64,000 bases of DNA from Acidimicrobiaceae bacterium. GTDB taxonomy: Bacteria; Actinomycetota; Acidimicrobiia; Acidimicrobiales; RAAP-2. Shown here in pieces: positions 43,350 to 53,257 of this stretch. The position numbers and the translations under genes are program-made. The stretch covers positions 31,765 through 95,764 of the forward strand of contig PKWY01000038.1 of the NCBI GenBank assembly GCA_003132205.1, read 5' to 3'. The stretch's first letter is position 1, and every line of letters starts with the position of its first letter. The notes beneath the pieces are model-generated. The model was not told the DNA's origin, did no database searches, and saw only the letters and a list, made by a program, of their open reading frames with translations.

Positions 43350-43969
43350 TACTTCGCCTCGCTTTCGATTCGTTGGTCGCGGGCGGCCTTCGCGGCGATG
43401 CGCTGGTCGGCGACTTCCTGGCGCGACGCGCGCAGTCCACCGCTTCGGCGCACGCGGATCAGCGTGCCGTGCGAGGGCACGTCGTGGTCGAGCTTGCCGT
43501 CGCGCAGCTCGTCGATCATGGCGTCGAAGGTCTCGGGGGTCGTGGTGCGCACGTAACGGTGGTTCACCTGCACGACCGGGGCGATATTGCAGTCGGCGAG
43601 GCACTCGGTCTCTTCCAGCGTGAACAGGCCGTCTTCGGAGGTGGAACCCACCGAGCAACCCAGCTTCTTCGACGCGTGCTCGAGGAACTCCTCGCCGCCC
43701 GCCAGCAGGCAGGCGATGTTCGTGCAGACGCCGACGACGTACTTGCCGACCGGCTCGAGGTGGAACATGTCGTAGAACGACGCGGTCCCGCGCACGTCGG
43801 CGGGCGTCGTGCCCGTCAGTTCGGCGACCTCGGCGATGCCCTCGTCGCTCAGGTAACCGTCCTGCTCCTGGGCGAGGTGCAGGAGGGGCAGCATCGCCGA
43901 GCGTGGACGCGGGTAGAGGGCGACGAGGTCTTCGGCGCGTTGGTGAATTTCGCTTCGAAAGTGGCTCAT
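43349..43969 (-). CDS. nuoE: NADH-quinone oxidoreductase subunit E ([2Fe-2S])
   Basis: The 206-residue thioredoxin-like subunit binds N1a through VCTNIAC (C-x4-C) and ECLADCNIAP. The C-terminal 45 residues after GKLDHDVPSHG are an Arg/Ala-rich extension beyond the usual length of about 165, of unknown role. ATG 43969 overlaps the nuoD stop (ATGA). Confidence 0.95.
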   Translation of the reverse strand: MSHFRSEIHQRAEDLVALYPRPRSAMLPLLHLAQEQDGYLSDEGIAEVAELTGTTPADVRGTASFYDMFHLEPVGKYVVGVCTNIACLLAGGEEFLEHASKKLGCSVGSTSEDGLFTLEETECLADCNIAPVVQVNHRYVRTTTPETFDAMIDELRDGKLDHDVPSHGTLIRVRRSGGLRASRQEVADQRIAAKAARDQRIESEAK

Positions 43970-45318
43970 CGGTCAACTTCTCCCATGACGGGGTCGATGG
44001 TGGAGATGACGGTGATCGTGTCGGACATCGATCCCCCGCGCATCAGGAGGGACACGGCCTGCAGGTTCACGAAGCTCGGCCCGCGCACGTGCAGCCGGTA
44101 CGGCTTGGGTCCTCCATCGGAGACGATGTAGCAGCCGATCTCGCCGCGCGGCGATTCGACCGCCGAGTAGACCTCGCCGACCGGGACGTGGAAGCCCTCG
44201 GTGAACAGCTTGAAGTGGTGGATGAGCGCTTCCATCGACTCGCCGATGCGCGCGCGTGGCGGCGGGGTGACCTTCGGGTCCTGGCTGCGGTAGTCGCCGC
44301 CCGGCATCATGTCGAGGCACTGGCGCACGATCCGCACCGACTCGCGGATCTCGTTGAGCCGGATGGCGTAGCGGTCGAAATTGTCGCCGTAGGTGCCGAC
44401 GATGACGTCGAATTCCACCTGGTCGTAGGCTAGATACGGCATCGAGCGGCGCAGGTCCCACGCGACGCCCGTCGAGCGCAGCAGGGGCCCGGTGAGGCTC
44501 AAGGCCAAGGCCTCCTCGGCGGTGATCGGGGCGACGCCGATGAGGCGCTGGCGGAAGATGGGCTGGCCCGTGAGGAGCTGGTCGTACTCGAAGCTGCGCT
44601 CGTAGATCGTGTCGCAGATGACCTGGATGTCGTCCTGCCAGCCGTCGGGCAGGTCCGCCGCCACGCCGCCGGGGCGCACGTAGTTCAGGTTCATGCGAAG
44701 ACCGGCCGTCTTCTCGAAGAAGGCGAGGATCAGCTCGCGTTCGCGCAGCCCGTAGATCATCATCGACGTCGAGCCGAGGTCCATGCCGTTGGTCGCCATC
44801 CACACCAGGTGCGAGGAGATGCGGTTGAGCTCGCTCATCATCATGCGGATCCACACCGCGCGCTCGGGCACCTCGATGCCGAGCAGCTTCTCGACGGCCA
44901 TCGAGTACGAGAGCTCGTTGATGACCGGCGAGAGGTAGTCCATGCGCGTCACGTTCGTGGCGCCCTGGACGTAGCTCAGTTCCTCGGCGGTCTTCTCCAT
45001 GCCGGTGTGCAGGTAGCCGATCACGGGCTTGGTGCGAAGGACGAACTCGCCGTCGAGCTCGAGCATCAGGCGCAGCACGCCGTGGGTCGACGGGTGCGAC
45101 GGACCCATGTTGATGATCATGGTCTCGTCGTCGCGGCGGTCGTAGTCGACCGAGTTGAGGTCGACGTTGAGGCCCTGGACGCGCAGCACCGCTCCGACCT
45201 CGCGACCGAGCTCGTCGGACCGGGTGTCGGCGCGGCGCTTCAGTTCCTGCGCGCCCTCCGAGGTCTCGGCGGCGAGGAGCTCGACGCGCTCCGCGGCGCG
45301 AACGGTGGGATCGATCAC
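43966..45318 (-). CDS. nuoD: NADH-quinone oxidoreductase subunit D
   Basis: The 450-residue subunit forms the quinone site with NuoB and is related to hydrogenase large subunits. Signature segments are MGPSHPSTHGVLRLMLELDGE, IGYLHTGMEKTAEE, TNVTRMDYLSP, and the C-terminal ESPRGEIGCYIVSDGG..PYRLHVRGPSFVNLQA. GTG 45318 overlaps the nuoC stop (GTGA). The first 50 residues are a poorly conserved leader. Confidence 0.96.
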   Translation of the reverse strand: MIDPTVRAAERVELLAAETSEGAQELKRRADTRSDELGREVGAVLRVQGLNVDLNSVDYDRRDDETMIINMGPSHPSTHGVLRLMLELDGEFVLRTKPVIGYLHTGMEKTAEELSYVQGATNVTRMDYLSPVINELSYSMAVEKLLGIEVPERAVWIRMMMSELNRISSHLVWMATNGMDLGSTSMMIYGLRERELILAFFEKTAGLRMNLNYVRPGGVAADLPDGWQDDIQVICDTIYERSFEYDQLLTGQPIFRQRLIGVAPITAEEALALSLTGPLLRSTGVAWDLRRSMPYLAYDQVEFDVIVGTYGDNFDRYAIRLNEIRESVRIVRQCLDMMPGGDYRSQDPKVTPPPRARIGESMEALIHHFKLFTEGFHVPVGEVYSAVESPRGEIGCYIVSDGGPKPYRLHVRGPSFVNLQAVSLLMRGGSMSDTITVISTIDPVMGEVDR

Positions 45319-45806
45319 CGGGGACCCGGCGCTTCCTTGAACTGGACGGGCACGCGCGCCGCTCCGTAGTCCTTGCGAAGGGGGTGGCCCTCCCAGTCCT
45401 CGGGCATCAGGATGCGCGTGAGGTCGGGGTGGTTCGTGAAGATGATGCCGTACATGTCGAAGACCTCGCGTTCGAGGGCCTCGGTGCCGGGGTAGAGGGC
45501 GAAGAGCGAGTCGACCTCGGGCTCCTCGTTGCCCGCCTGCACGCGGATGCGCACGCGGCGCTTCTTCGAGAGGCTGAGCAGGTTGGTCACGACCTCGAAA
45601 CGGGTCGCGACCACCTCGTCGGGCAGCGGACGGTCGAAGTGCTCGAGGTAGTCGACCGCGGTCACGTCCACGCACATCTCGAAACCGTCGTTCTTGAACG
45701 ATTCGACGAGGGCGAAGTACTGCTCGCGCGTCGGGAAGCAGAGCAAGTCGGCGGCGAGACCATCGCTGGTCACTACGCCTGGGGGGGCCAACGGAGAAAG
45801 GGACAT
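45315..45806 (-). CDS. nuoC: NADH-quinone oxidoreductase subunit C
   Basis: This subunit of about 163 residues shows the family core VTAVDYLEHF, RFEVVTNLLSLSKKRRVRIRV, and the signature EREVFDMYGIIFTNHPDLTRILMPEDWEGHPLRKDY. ATG 45806 and GTG 45809 are adjacent candidate starts that both overlap the nuoB stop. It bridges NuoB and NuoD in the peripheral arm. Confidence 0.95.
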   Translation of the reverse strand: MSLSPLAPPGVVTSDGLAADLLCFPTREQYFALVESFKNDGFEMCVDVTAVDYLEHFDRPLPDEVVATRFEVVTNLLSLSKKRRVRIRVQAGNEEPEVDSLFALYPGTEALEREVFDMYGIIFTNHPDLTRILMPEDWEGHPLRKDYGAARVPVQFKEAPGPR

Positions 45807-46369
45807 CACTTCGGCGTTCCCACCCTCACTGCGACAGGCACCTCGGGAGTCCAGAGGTTCTGCGCGTCCTCAACGTGCGTTGGTCGGCCCTCGCTGCGGC
45901 GCTTCATGATCTCGCCGGTGCGGATCTGCTCGTGGAGGGTGAGGATCGCGTGCATCAGGGTCTCGGGGCTCGGCGGACAGCCCGGCGCGTAGACGTCGAC
46001 GGGGACGATCTGGTCGACGCCCTGGACGATCGCGTAGTTGTTGAACAGCCCGCCCGTCGAGGCGCAGACGCCCATCGAGATGACCCACTTGGGCTCCATC
46101 ATCTGGTCGTAGACCTGGCGAAGCACCGGGGCCATCTTCTGGGAGACCCGTCCGGCGACGATCATGAGGTCGGCCTGGCGCGGTGAGTTGCGAAAGACCT
46201 CCATGCCGTAGCGGGCGAGGTCGAAGTCGGCGCCGCCGGCGGCCATCATCTCGATGGCGCAGCACGCGAGGCCGAAGGAGGCCGGCCACACCGAGGCGCG
46301 GCGCGCCCACCTCACGAGGTCCTCGAGCTGGCCCGTCAGGAAGTTGTGCTGGAGATCCTCGAGAGCCAT
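45806..46369 (-). CDS. nuoB: NADH-quinone oxidoreductase subunit B (cluster N2)
   Basis: The 187-residue subunit holds the terminal [4Fe-4S] cluster N2. Ligands are the double Cys in [13 protein letters not shown], Cys in MGVCASTGG, and Cys in [33 protein letters not shown] is also diagnostic. The ATG follows the nuoA stop by 3 bases. Confidence 0.97.
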   Translation of the reverse strand: MALEDLQHNFLTGQLEDLVRWARRASVWPASFGLACCAIEMMAAGGADFDLARYGMEVFRNSPRQADLMIVAGRVSQKMAPVLRQVYDQMMEPKWVISMGVCASTGGLFNNYAIVQGVDQIVPVDVYAPGCPPSPETLMHAILTLHEQIRTGEIMKRRSEGRPTHVEDAQNLWTPEVPVAVRVGTPK

Positions 46370-46372
46370 TGG

Positions 46373-46825
46373 CTAGGCCGCCTGTTCGGAGTCGGCGCCG
46401 ATGCGCACGATGGTCGAAGAGCTCGTGCGCGAGGGCATGCCCGGGGTCAGGTGCTTCACGGGGCCCCACGACAGGGCGCCCTCGCTGACGAGGAAGAGCA
46501 GCGCGCCAAAGACGGTGAGGGAGAACGCGACGACTTCGATGAGGCCGAAGAGGCCCAGCTGGCGAAAGACCACGGCGAACGGGTACATGAAGACGACTTC
46601 GATGTCGAAGATCACGAAGATCATGGCGACCAGATAGAAGCGAACGGGGAAGCGCTGAGGCGGTTCGTATTCGGGGACAATCCCGCACTCGTAGGGAGCA
46701 AGTTTCGCGTCAGTCGGTCGCTTGTGCGGTGCCAGCCAAGCTGACATCACGAGCGACCCCGATGCGAACAGCACCCCGAGAATCAGGAGCCCCAGTATTG
46801 GTAAGTACTGGTCCACGTCCATCAT
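46373..46825 (-). CDS. nuoA: NADH-quinone oxidoreductase subunit A
   Basis: The 150-residue, three-helix subunit begins the operon. LAPYECGIVPEYEPPQRFPVRFYLVAMIFVIFDIEVVFMYPFA is diagnostic, with Cys and acidic residues of the loop near the quinone site. Two adjacent ATGs (46825 and 46822) are possible starts. The C-terminal 30 residues are an extra Ser/Thr/Arg-rich tail. A promoter-like pair lies at 46860-46890. Confidence 0.95.
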   Translation of the reverse strand: MMDVDQYLPILGLLILGVLFASGSLVMSAWLAPHKRPTDAKLAPYECGIVPEYEPPQRFPVRFYLVAMIFVIFDIEVVFMYPFAVVFRQLGLFGLIEVVAFSLTVFGALLFLVSEGALSWGPVKHLTPGMPSRTSSSTIVRIGADSEQAA

Positions 46826-46859
46826 TTCTATCAGACGCCGAAGGCAGTGAACTGAGATG

Positions 46860-46890
46860 ACCCTAGGGACCAACGACATAGGCTTGTCAA
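46860..46890 (-). promoter_or_regulatory. Candidate nuo operon promoter
   Basis: Read on the minus strand, TTGACA (46885-46890) and TAGGGT (46860-46865) are 19 bases apart, a slightly long spacer. The predicted mRNA would start about 30 bases before nuoA. The same 65-base gap also holds TAGGCT (46879-46884) on the plus strand, 7 bases before the menJ GTG. Confidence 0.4.
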
Positions 46891-48228
46891 GTGACACGAC
46901 TCGGCGAAACTGTTTCCAAGCCAACTCTCTTTGACGTCGTCATTGTCGGCGCCGGCCCCTCGGGCTCGGCGTGCGCGTACTGGCTCAGCCGGGCGGGCTG
47001 GTCGGTCTGCCTGATCGAGAAGAAACAGTTCCCTCGCGAAAAGACCTGCGGCGATGGGCTCACCCCGCGCTCGGTCTACCAGCTCCAGCAGATGGGCCTC
47101 GAGCCTGAGGTGGCGGCGAACGGCCACCGCTACAACGGTCTTCGCGCCTTCGGCTTCGGCGCCTCGCTCGAGATGAACTGGCCCGATCACCCGATCTTTC
47201 CCAACTACGGCTACACCATCACCCGCTTCAACCTGGACGGACTGGTGGCCGAGCGGGCCGAGCAAGACGGCGCCGTGCTGTTGAACGGCGTCGAGGTCGT
47301 CGCGCTGCTCGAGCCCACCCCGGGCGGCGAAGGCGCCTTGAAAGGCGCCCAGGGCGTCATCGTGAAGGAAAAGGAGACCGGCACCACCGCCGAGATCCGC
47401 GCACGCTTCGTGGTCGTCGGCGACGGCCAGAACTCGCGCATCGGGCGCGAGCTCGGCACCACGCGCAAGCGCTCATGGCCCATGGGCATGGCGCTTCGCG
47501 GCTACTACACGAGCGAGCGACACGCCGAGCCGTGGATCGACTCGCACCTCGACATCCGAGACTCGAAGGGCGAGGTCGTGCCCGGTTACGGCTGGATCTT
47601 CCCCCTCGGCGACGGACGGGTCAACGTGGGCGTCGGACTGCTCTCGACCGGAGGGGCCTGGAAGGGCGTGAACACCACGAAGCTGCAGGAGTACTTCGTC
47701 GCCCAGACCGCGGACGCCTGGGGCCTCAACGACGAGACGTGCTGCGGTCCCGCGACCGGGGGTCGACTCCCCATGGGCCTCGCCATCGGACCGCGGGTCG
47801 GGGCGAACACCCTCACGATCGGCGACGCCACCGCAACGGTCAACCCCTTCAACGGCGAAGGCATCGCCTACGCCTACGAATCGGGCCGCCTCGCAGCGGG
47901 CGTGCTCGGCGAGGCGCTGCTGGCCAACGACCCGACGGCGCTCGCGCTCTACGAGGTCCGGCTCGAAGAGGCCTACGGCGACTACTACAAGGTCGCGAGG
48001 GCCTTCGTGCGGGTTATCTCCGAGCCGAGGATCATGTCCGCCTGCGTCGGGCTGGGCCTGCGCATCGAGCCCCTGATGAAGGAGCTGCTCGCGATAATGT
48101 CCAACCTCATGAGCAACGACCAGAAGGGTCCCGCGGAGATCGGTTACCGCGCCCTCGTGCGCCTCGCCGACGTGATCCCCGAGCGGGCCTACGCGCTGCT
48201 GCTCGGCGACAGCGCGTCCGATGACTGA
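46891..48228 (+). CDS. menJ: Geranylgeranyl reductase-family flavoprotein, likely menaquinone reductase (MenJ-like)
   Basis: The 445-residue FAD protein begins its Rossmann fold at DVVIVGAGPSGSACAYWLSRAGWSVCLIEK. FPREKTCGDGLTPRSV follows, characteristic of this family, with TIGDATATVNPFNGEGIAYAYESGRLA at the second FAD site. Mycobacterial MenJ hydrogenates one isoprene unit of menaquinone. The position back-to-back with the menaquinone-using complex I supports that role; reduction of other prenyl chains cannot be excluded. No Shine-Dalgarno is present; TAGGCT 7 bases before GTG 46891 suggests a leaderless mRNA. Confidence 0.78.
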   Translation: MTRLGETVSKPTLFDVVIVGAGPSGSACAYWLSRAGWSVCLIEKKQFPREKTCGDGLTPRSVYQLQQMGLEPEVAANGHRYNGLRAFGFGASLEMNWPDHPIFPNYGYTITRFNLDGLVAERAEQDGAVLLNGVEVVALLEPTPGGEGALKGAQGVIVKEKETGTTAEIRARFVVVGDGQNSRIGRELGTTRKRSWPMGMALRGYYTSERHAEPWIDSHLDIRDSKGEVVPGYGWIFPLGDGRVNVGVGLLSTGGAWKGVNTTKLQEYFVAQTADAWGLNDETCCGPATGGRLPMGLAIGPRVGANTLTIGDATATVNPFNGEGIAYAYESGRLAAGVLGEALLANDPTALALYEVRLEEAYGDYYKVARAFVRVISEPRIMSACVGLGLRIEPLMKELLAIMSNLMSNDQKGPAEIGYRALVRLADVIPERAYALLLGDSASDD

Positions 48229-48289
48229 GTTGAGCGGGACGACGATCATGCCGGGCGACCCTGACCGGCCTGCCCGTTAGCCTGAACCC

Positions 48290-48328
48290 GTGATGTTTGA
48301 CCACTGCGCCAACATGGTGACCAGGTGA
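48290..48328 (+). CDS. Candidate 12-residue leader peptide coupled to the iron permease
   Basis: GTG-ATG at 48290-48295 opens a frame MMFDHCANMVTR ending at TGA 48326-48328. Its last bases overlap the GTG start of the FTR1 gene (GTGA). TAGCCT at 48278-48283 lies 7 bases before the GTG, as expected for a leaderless transcript. The permease itself has no Shine-Dalgarno, so its translation may depend on this short frame. The peptide holds adjacent His and Cys. No function is assigned. Confidence 0.45.
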   Translation: MMFDHCANMVTR

Positions 48329-49191
48329 TACCAACCTTCGTGATTTTCCTGCGCGAGGGCATCGAGGCGTCGATGATCGTCGCGATCCTGCTGTCGTACC
48401 TCAGCCGGATCAACAAGCGCGAGCACTTCCGCGACGTCTTTGTCGGGGTGGGCGCCGCGTTCGTGCTGGTCCTCTTCGGCGGCGTGGGCGCGTACTTCCT
48501 CATCAAGCAGTACGACGGCTCGAACATCCAGACCTACTTCGAGACCGCGACCTACGTCATCGCGGCGGGCTTTCTCACCTGGATGACCTTCTGGATGCAC
48601 AAGCACGCCCACACCATGGCGAAGGAGCTCCAGGAGCGCAGCGACGTGGCCCTCAGCAAGGGCACCCGCTTCGGTCTCGGCGTGCTGGCGTTCCAGGCGG
48701 TCGGACGCGAGGGGCTCGAGACGATGGTCTTCACCCTCGCGATCGTCTTCGCGAGCTCGCGCCAGGCGGCGACGCCGGTGCACGGGAACCTGCTGCTGCT
48801 CGGCGCCGCGCTCGGCCTCATCGTCGCGCTCGCCCTCGCGTTCGCGATGTACAAGATGGGGACGAAGTTGAATCTCAAGATCTTCTTCCGCGTGCTCGGG
48901 ATCGTGCTGATGTTCTTCGCCGCGGGCCTGCTCGCGGACGCCGTCGAGAACATGCAGCAGCTGGGCTGGCTCTCGATCGGCACCCACGTGATGTGGAACA
49001 CCAGCAACGCCGTCACCGAGTCCTCGAGCGTGGGCGACGTCCTGCACTCGCTCGTGGGCTACGCGGACCATCCCACCGTGATGCAGGGGATCGTCTGGCT
49101 GGTCTACATCGTGGTCAGCGTGAGCGCGTTCATCGGGTTCGGGCGAAGCCACCACCGCAGCCAGCGCCACTCGACGAAGCTGAACTCCTGA
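48325..49191 (+). CDS. FTR1/EfeU-family iron permease
   Basis: The 288-residue protein has about seven membrane helices and the two REGxE motifs that bind iron in this family: FLREGIEASMIV in helix 1 and VGREGLETMVF in helix 4. It imports iron (Fe3+ via ferroxidase, or Fe2+ in EfeU). No EfeO or EfeB gene is adjacent. The start is GTG 48325: the family begins directly with helix 1 and no upstream in-frame start exists. The start overlaps the stop of a possible leader peptide. Its stop lies 4 bases from that of the convergent gene. Confidence 0.88.
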   Translation: MIPTFVIFLREGIEASMIVAILLSYLSRINKREHFRDVFVGVGAAFVLVLFGGVGAYFLIKQYDGSNIQTYFETATYVIAAGFLTWMTFWMHKHAHTMAKELQERSDVALSKGTRFGLGVLAFQAVGREGLETMVFTLAIVFASSRQAATPVHGNLLLLGAALGLIVALALAFAMYKMGTKLNLKIFFRVLGIVLMFFAAGLLADAVENMQQLGWLSIGTHVMWNTSNAVTESSSVGDVLHSLVGYADHPTVMQGIVWLVYIVVSVSAFIGFGRSHHRSQRHSTKLNS

Positions 49192-49195
49192 GGCT

Positions 49196-50280
49196 CTAGA
49201 CGGCGGCCGAGTTGCCCGCAGTGATGCGCGACTTCAGCGTGTTCACGAGGCCCGCGATCAGCGACTTCGTCTCGGGCCACTTCTCGACGAGCGCGGCGAA
49301 CGTCACCTCGTAGTGCCCGGCCGTGGCGACGACCGTGACCAGGTGCAGGGTTGCGGTAACCCCCGGTTCGCTCAACGTGGTGATCCCGCCGCGGGCCCAG
49401 CCGTGCACGAACGTGAGCGGCTTCCAGTCGGTCCCCGCTGGCACCGACGGGACGTTGCTCTTGTACTGCGAGAGAATGAGCGCGGCGTTCGACGCCACGA
49501 GGCATCCGCCGAACTTCTTCATCGACATCTCGGCGGTGTCCTTCTTCACCATGGTCGTGGTGCGGTAGTACTGGGTGAGGTCCGCGACCTCGATCCCGCC
49601 GTCGGTCTGCGAGCCGAAGATCCGCGACGATACCTGGTAGTCGGGTTGCTGGCCGGCTTCGCCGAAGACGCGGTCCTTCCTCGCAGACACCCCGAGGCAA
49701 CTCTGGAACTGCGCCGACACCTGGGTCCAGGCGGAGTTCGCCTTCGGGGCGGTCGTCGATGTCGACGTGATGACGTCCTTCGCAGGGGGAAAGAGGTACT
49801 CGAGGAACGATCCGTTGGTCGTGTACCAGCCCGACGGGAAGTCCCGCTGCGTGAGGTTGACGGCCTTCGCGTCGGTGAGCTCCTGGTCCTTCGACGATCC
49901 CGAGAAGAAGGCCCCGATGCTTCCGGCGAGCGAGGCGACGAGCACCACCGCCGCGACCGCGATGACGCCGGCGCGGCGCTTTCGACGGATCACCTTGCCG
50001 CCGTGCTCGACTACGACCTCGGCGACGACGTCGTAGTCGCGCCGGTTGTTCGTGCGCCAGCAGTAGCGCACGCCGTCGATGGTGGCGACGAGCGCCATGC
50101 CCCTCGCGACGCGCAGCAGCTGGATCGAGGACAGCTCACTCCACGGGCTCTGCCACGCCACCGGCGGGTTTCCCGACAGCTGCGTAAGTCCGTGCTCGTC
50201 GCCGAGCAGGGTGACCGGCGCCGTCGCGCCGTGGGGCACGAAACTGGGCCGCACCGCCCAGCCTTCGCTGCGAAACGTGG

Positions 50281-50284
<4 letters not shown>
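49196..50284 (-). CDS. Hypothetical single-pass membrane protein with extracytoplasmic domain
   Basis: I do not recognise the family. The 362-residue protein has a 100-residue cytoplasmic N-terminal part rich in beta strands (VTLLGDEHGLTQLSG, WSELSSIQLLRVARGMALVATI) that could be PH-like. It also has a basic stretch KVIRRKRR, one membrane helix (AGVIAVAAVVLVASLAGSIGAFF) and a 230-residue outer domain with one Cys pair (SCLGVS and GGCLVAS). ATG 50284 overlaps the hemL stop (ATGA), so it is the last gene of the mshA-hem run. Confidence 0.65.
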
Positions 50285-51554
<1,270 letters not shown>

Positions 51555-51558
<4 letters not shown>

Positions 51559-52535
51559 CGTCCGAGCTCCTCGGCGATCTCGCGGGCGAAGTACGTCAGC
51601 ACGAAATCCGCCCCCGCGCGGCGCACGGCGGTCAGCTGCTCGATGGCGACGGCCTTCTCGTCGATCCAACCGTTCGCGCCGGCCGCCTTGATCATGGCGT
51701 ACTCGCCACTCACGTGGTAGGCGCACAGCGGCACGTCGAGCTCGGCTCGAAGGTCGCTCACGATGTCGAGGTAGGTCATGGCCGGCTTCACCATCACGAT
51801 GTCCGCGCCCTGCTCGACATCGGCGCGCGCCTCTCGAAGAGCCTCACGGCGATTGCGCGAGTCCTGCTGGTAGCCGCGGCGGTCGCCACCGTTCGCGATC
51901 TCCACGCCCACCGCCTCGCGGAACGGCCCGTAGAGGCCGCTCGCGTACTTGGCGGCGTAGGCCATGATGATGGTCTCCTCGAAACCGGCATCGTCGAGCG
52001 CCGCGCGGATGGCGCCGACCTGTCCGTCCATCATCCCGCTCGGGGCGACGACGGCGGCCCCGGCTTCGGCCTGGGCGACCGCGGTGCGCCCGTAGAGCTC
52101 GAGCGTGGCGTCGTTGTCGACGGTGCCGTCGCTTCGAAGCACCCCGCAGTGTCCGTGGCTCGTGTACTCGTCGAGGCAGAGGTCGGCCATGACCACCAAA
52201 TCGTCGCCGAACTCGTCGCGCAGCGACCGAAGCGCCACTTGGGCGATGCCCCGCGGGTCCCAGGCCCCGCTTCCGAATTCGTCCTTCTCCTCGGGAACGC
52301 CGAAGAGGATGACGCCGCCGACGCCCGCGGCGTGAAGCGCGCGGACCTCCTCGTGCAGCGAGGAGAGCGTGTGCTGGAAATGTCCGGGCAGCGCGTTGAT
52401 GGCGCGGGGCTCGTCGCGCCCTTCGGCGACGAAGAGCGGGGCGACGAAGTCAACCGGCGACAGGGTCGTCTCGGCTACGAGGCGACGCAGTGCGGGCGTT
52501 CGACGGAGTCGACGTGGTCGTTCAGCGGGAAACAC
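51555..52535 (-). CDS. hemB: Delta-aminolevulinic acid dehydratase (porphobilinogen synthase)
   Basis: HemB condenses two 5-aminolevulinates to porphobilinogen. The 326-residue protein has active-site lysines Lys196 (MAYAAKYASGLYGPFREA) and Lys250 (MVKPAMTYLD). The metal loop reads DLCLDEYTSHGHCG, so the triad is Cys120-Asp122-Cys130 rather than three cysteines, a mixed variant between the Zn and Mg types. GTG 52535 is the start. It is 42 bases after hemD and overlaps hemL. Confidence 0.96.
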
Positions 52536-52577
52536 ATCGCCAGCCTATTACCCGCTCCCCAACTCTTTTCGGGCGGA

Positions 52578-53255
52578 TCAGTCCTCGAGGGTCGCAAGGA
52601 TGTCGCGAAGCGAGGGCTCCCAGCCCTCGATGACGCGCTCGTGGGTCGCGCGCACTTGCGCGCCGGTGGTGAGGCCGGGCACGACCACCCACGTCGAGGG
52701 GGCAATGAATTCTTGAGCCACGTGCCACGCCGACGGCGCGCCAATGAAGACGGCGTCGGCGTGTCGAAGCGTCGCCATGGCTTCAGGGTCGAGCTCGACC
52801 GGGAGGGTTTCGTAGCACGCGACGTGTGCGATTCTTAGGCCATGTTTATGCAGCGCCTCGGGCAACTCGTCGCGAATGACGCCCGCGCCGAGCAGCAGGA
52901 CGGGACCACGACCAATGACGTCGCCCAGCTCCGCCGCGGACCCTTCGGACTCCGCCGTGACGGTGATGCCCTCATTTACGAGCACCCGGGTGGTTGCCCT
53001 GCCCACCGAGTAGACCTGCGCGTTGGGTGCGAGGGCGCCACGCGCGACGCCCAGGTACTCCTTGCTGCGCGGGCTGGTGACGACGAGCGCGCGGAACTTG
53101 CCGTAGTCATGATTCGCCCTCAACTCCTCGTCGACGTGATCGACCGAGAAGTAGCCGGTCGTGGTGAGCGGAACCTCGACGACGTCGGCGCCGGCGGGGA
53201 CGAGCGGGCGGAGCATTTCGTTGTGACCGGTCTCTCGGGTGAGAACGACCTTCAC
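52578..53255 (-). CDS. hemD: Uroporphyrinogen-III synthase
   Basis: HemD closes hydroxymethylbilane to uroporphyrinogen III. This poorly conserved family is recognised by its two-lobed layout, VVLTRETGHNEMLRPLVPAGADVVEVPLT at the start, VVTSPRSKEYLGVA, YSVGRATTRVL, the GPVLLLGAGVIRDELPEAL hinge, and VFIGAPSAWHVAQEF. At 225 residues it is a stand-alone enzyme, without the methyltransferase or response-regulator fusion seen in some actinobacteria. It lies 2 bases after hemC. Confidence 0.88.
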   Translation of the reverse strand: MKVVLTRETGHNEMLRPLVPAGADVVEVPLTTTGYFSVDHVDEELRANHDYGKFRALVVTSPRSKEYLGVARGALAPNAQVYSVGRATTRVLVNEGITVTAESEGSAAELGDVIGRGPVLLLGAGVIRDELPEALHKHGLRIAHVACYETLPVELDPEAMATLRHADAVFIGAPSAWHVAQEFIAPSTWVVVPGLTTGAQVRATHERVIEGWEPSLRDILATLED

Positions 53256-53257
53256 GG

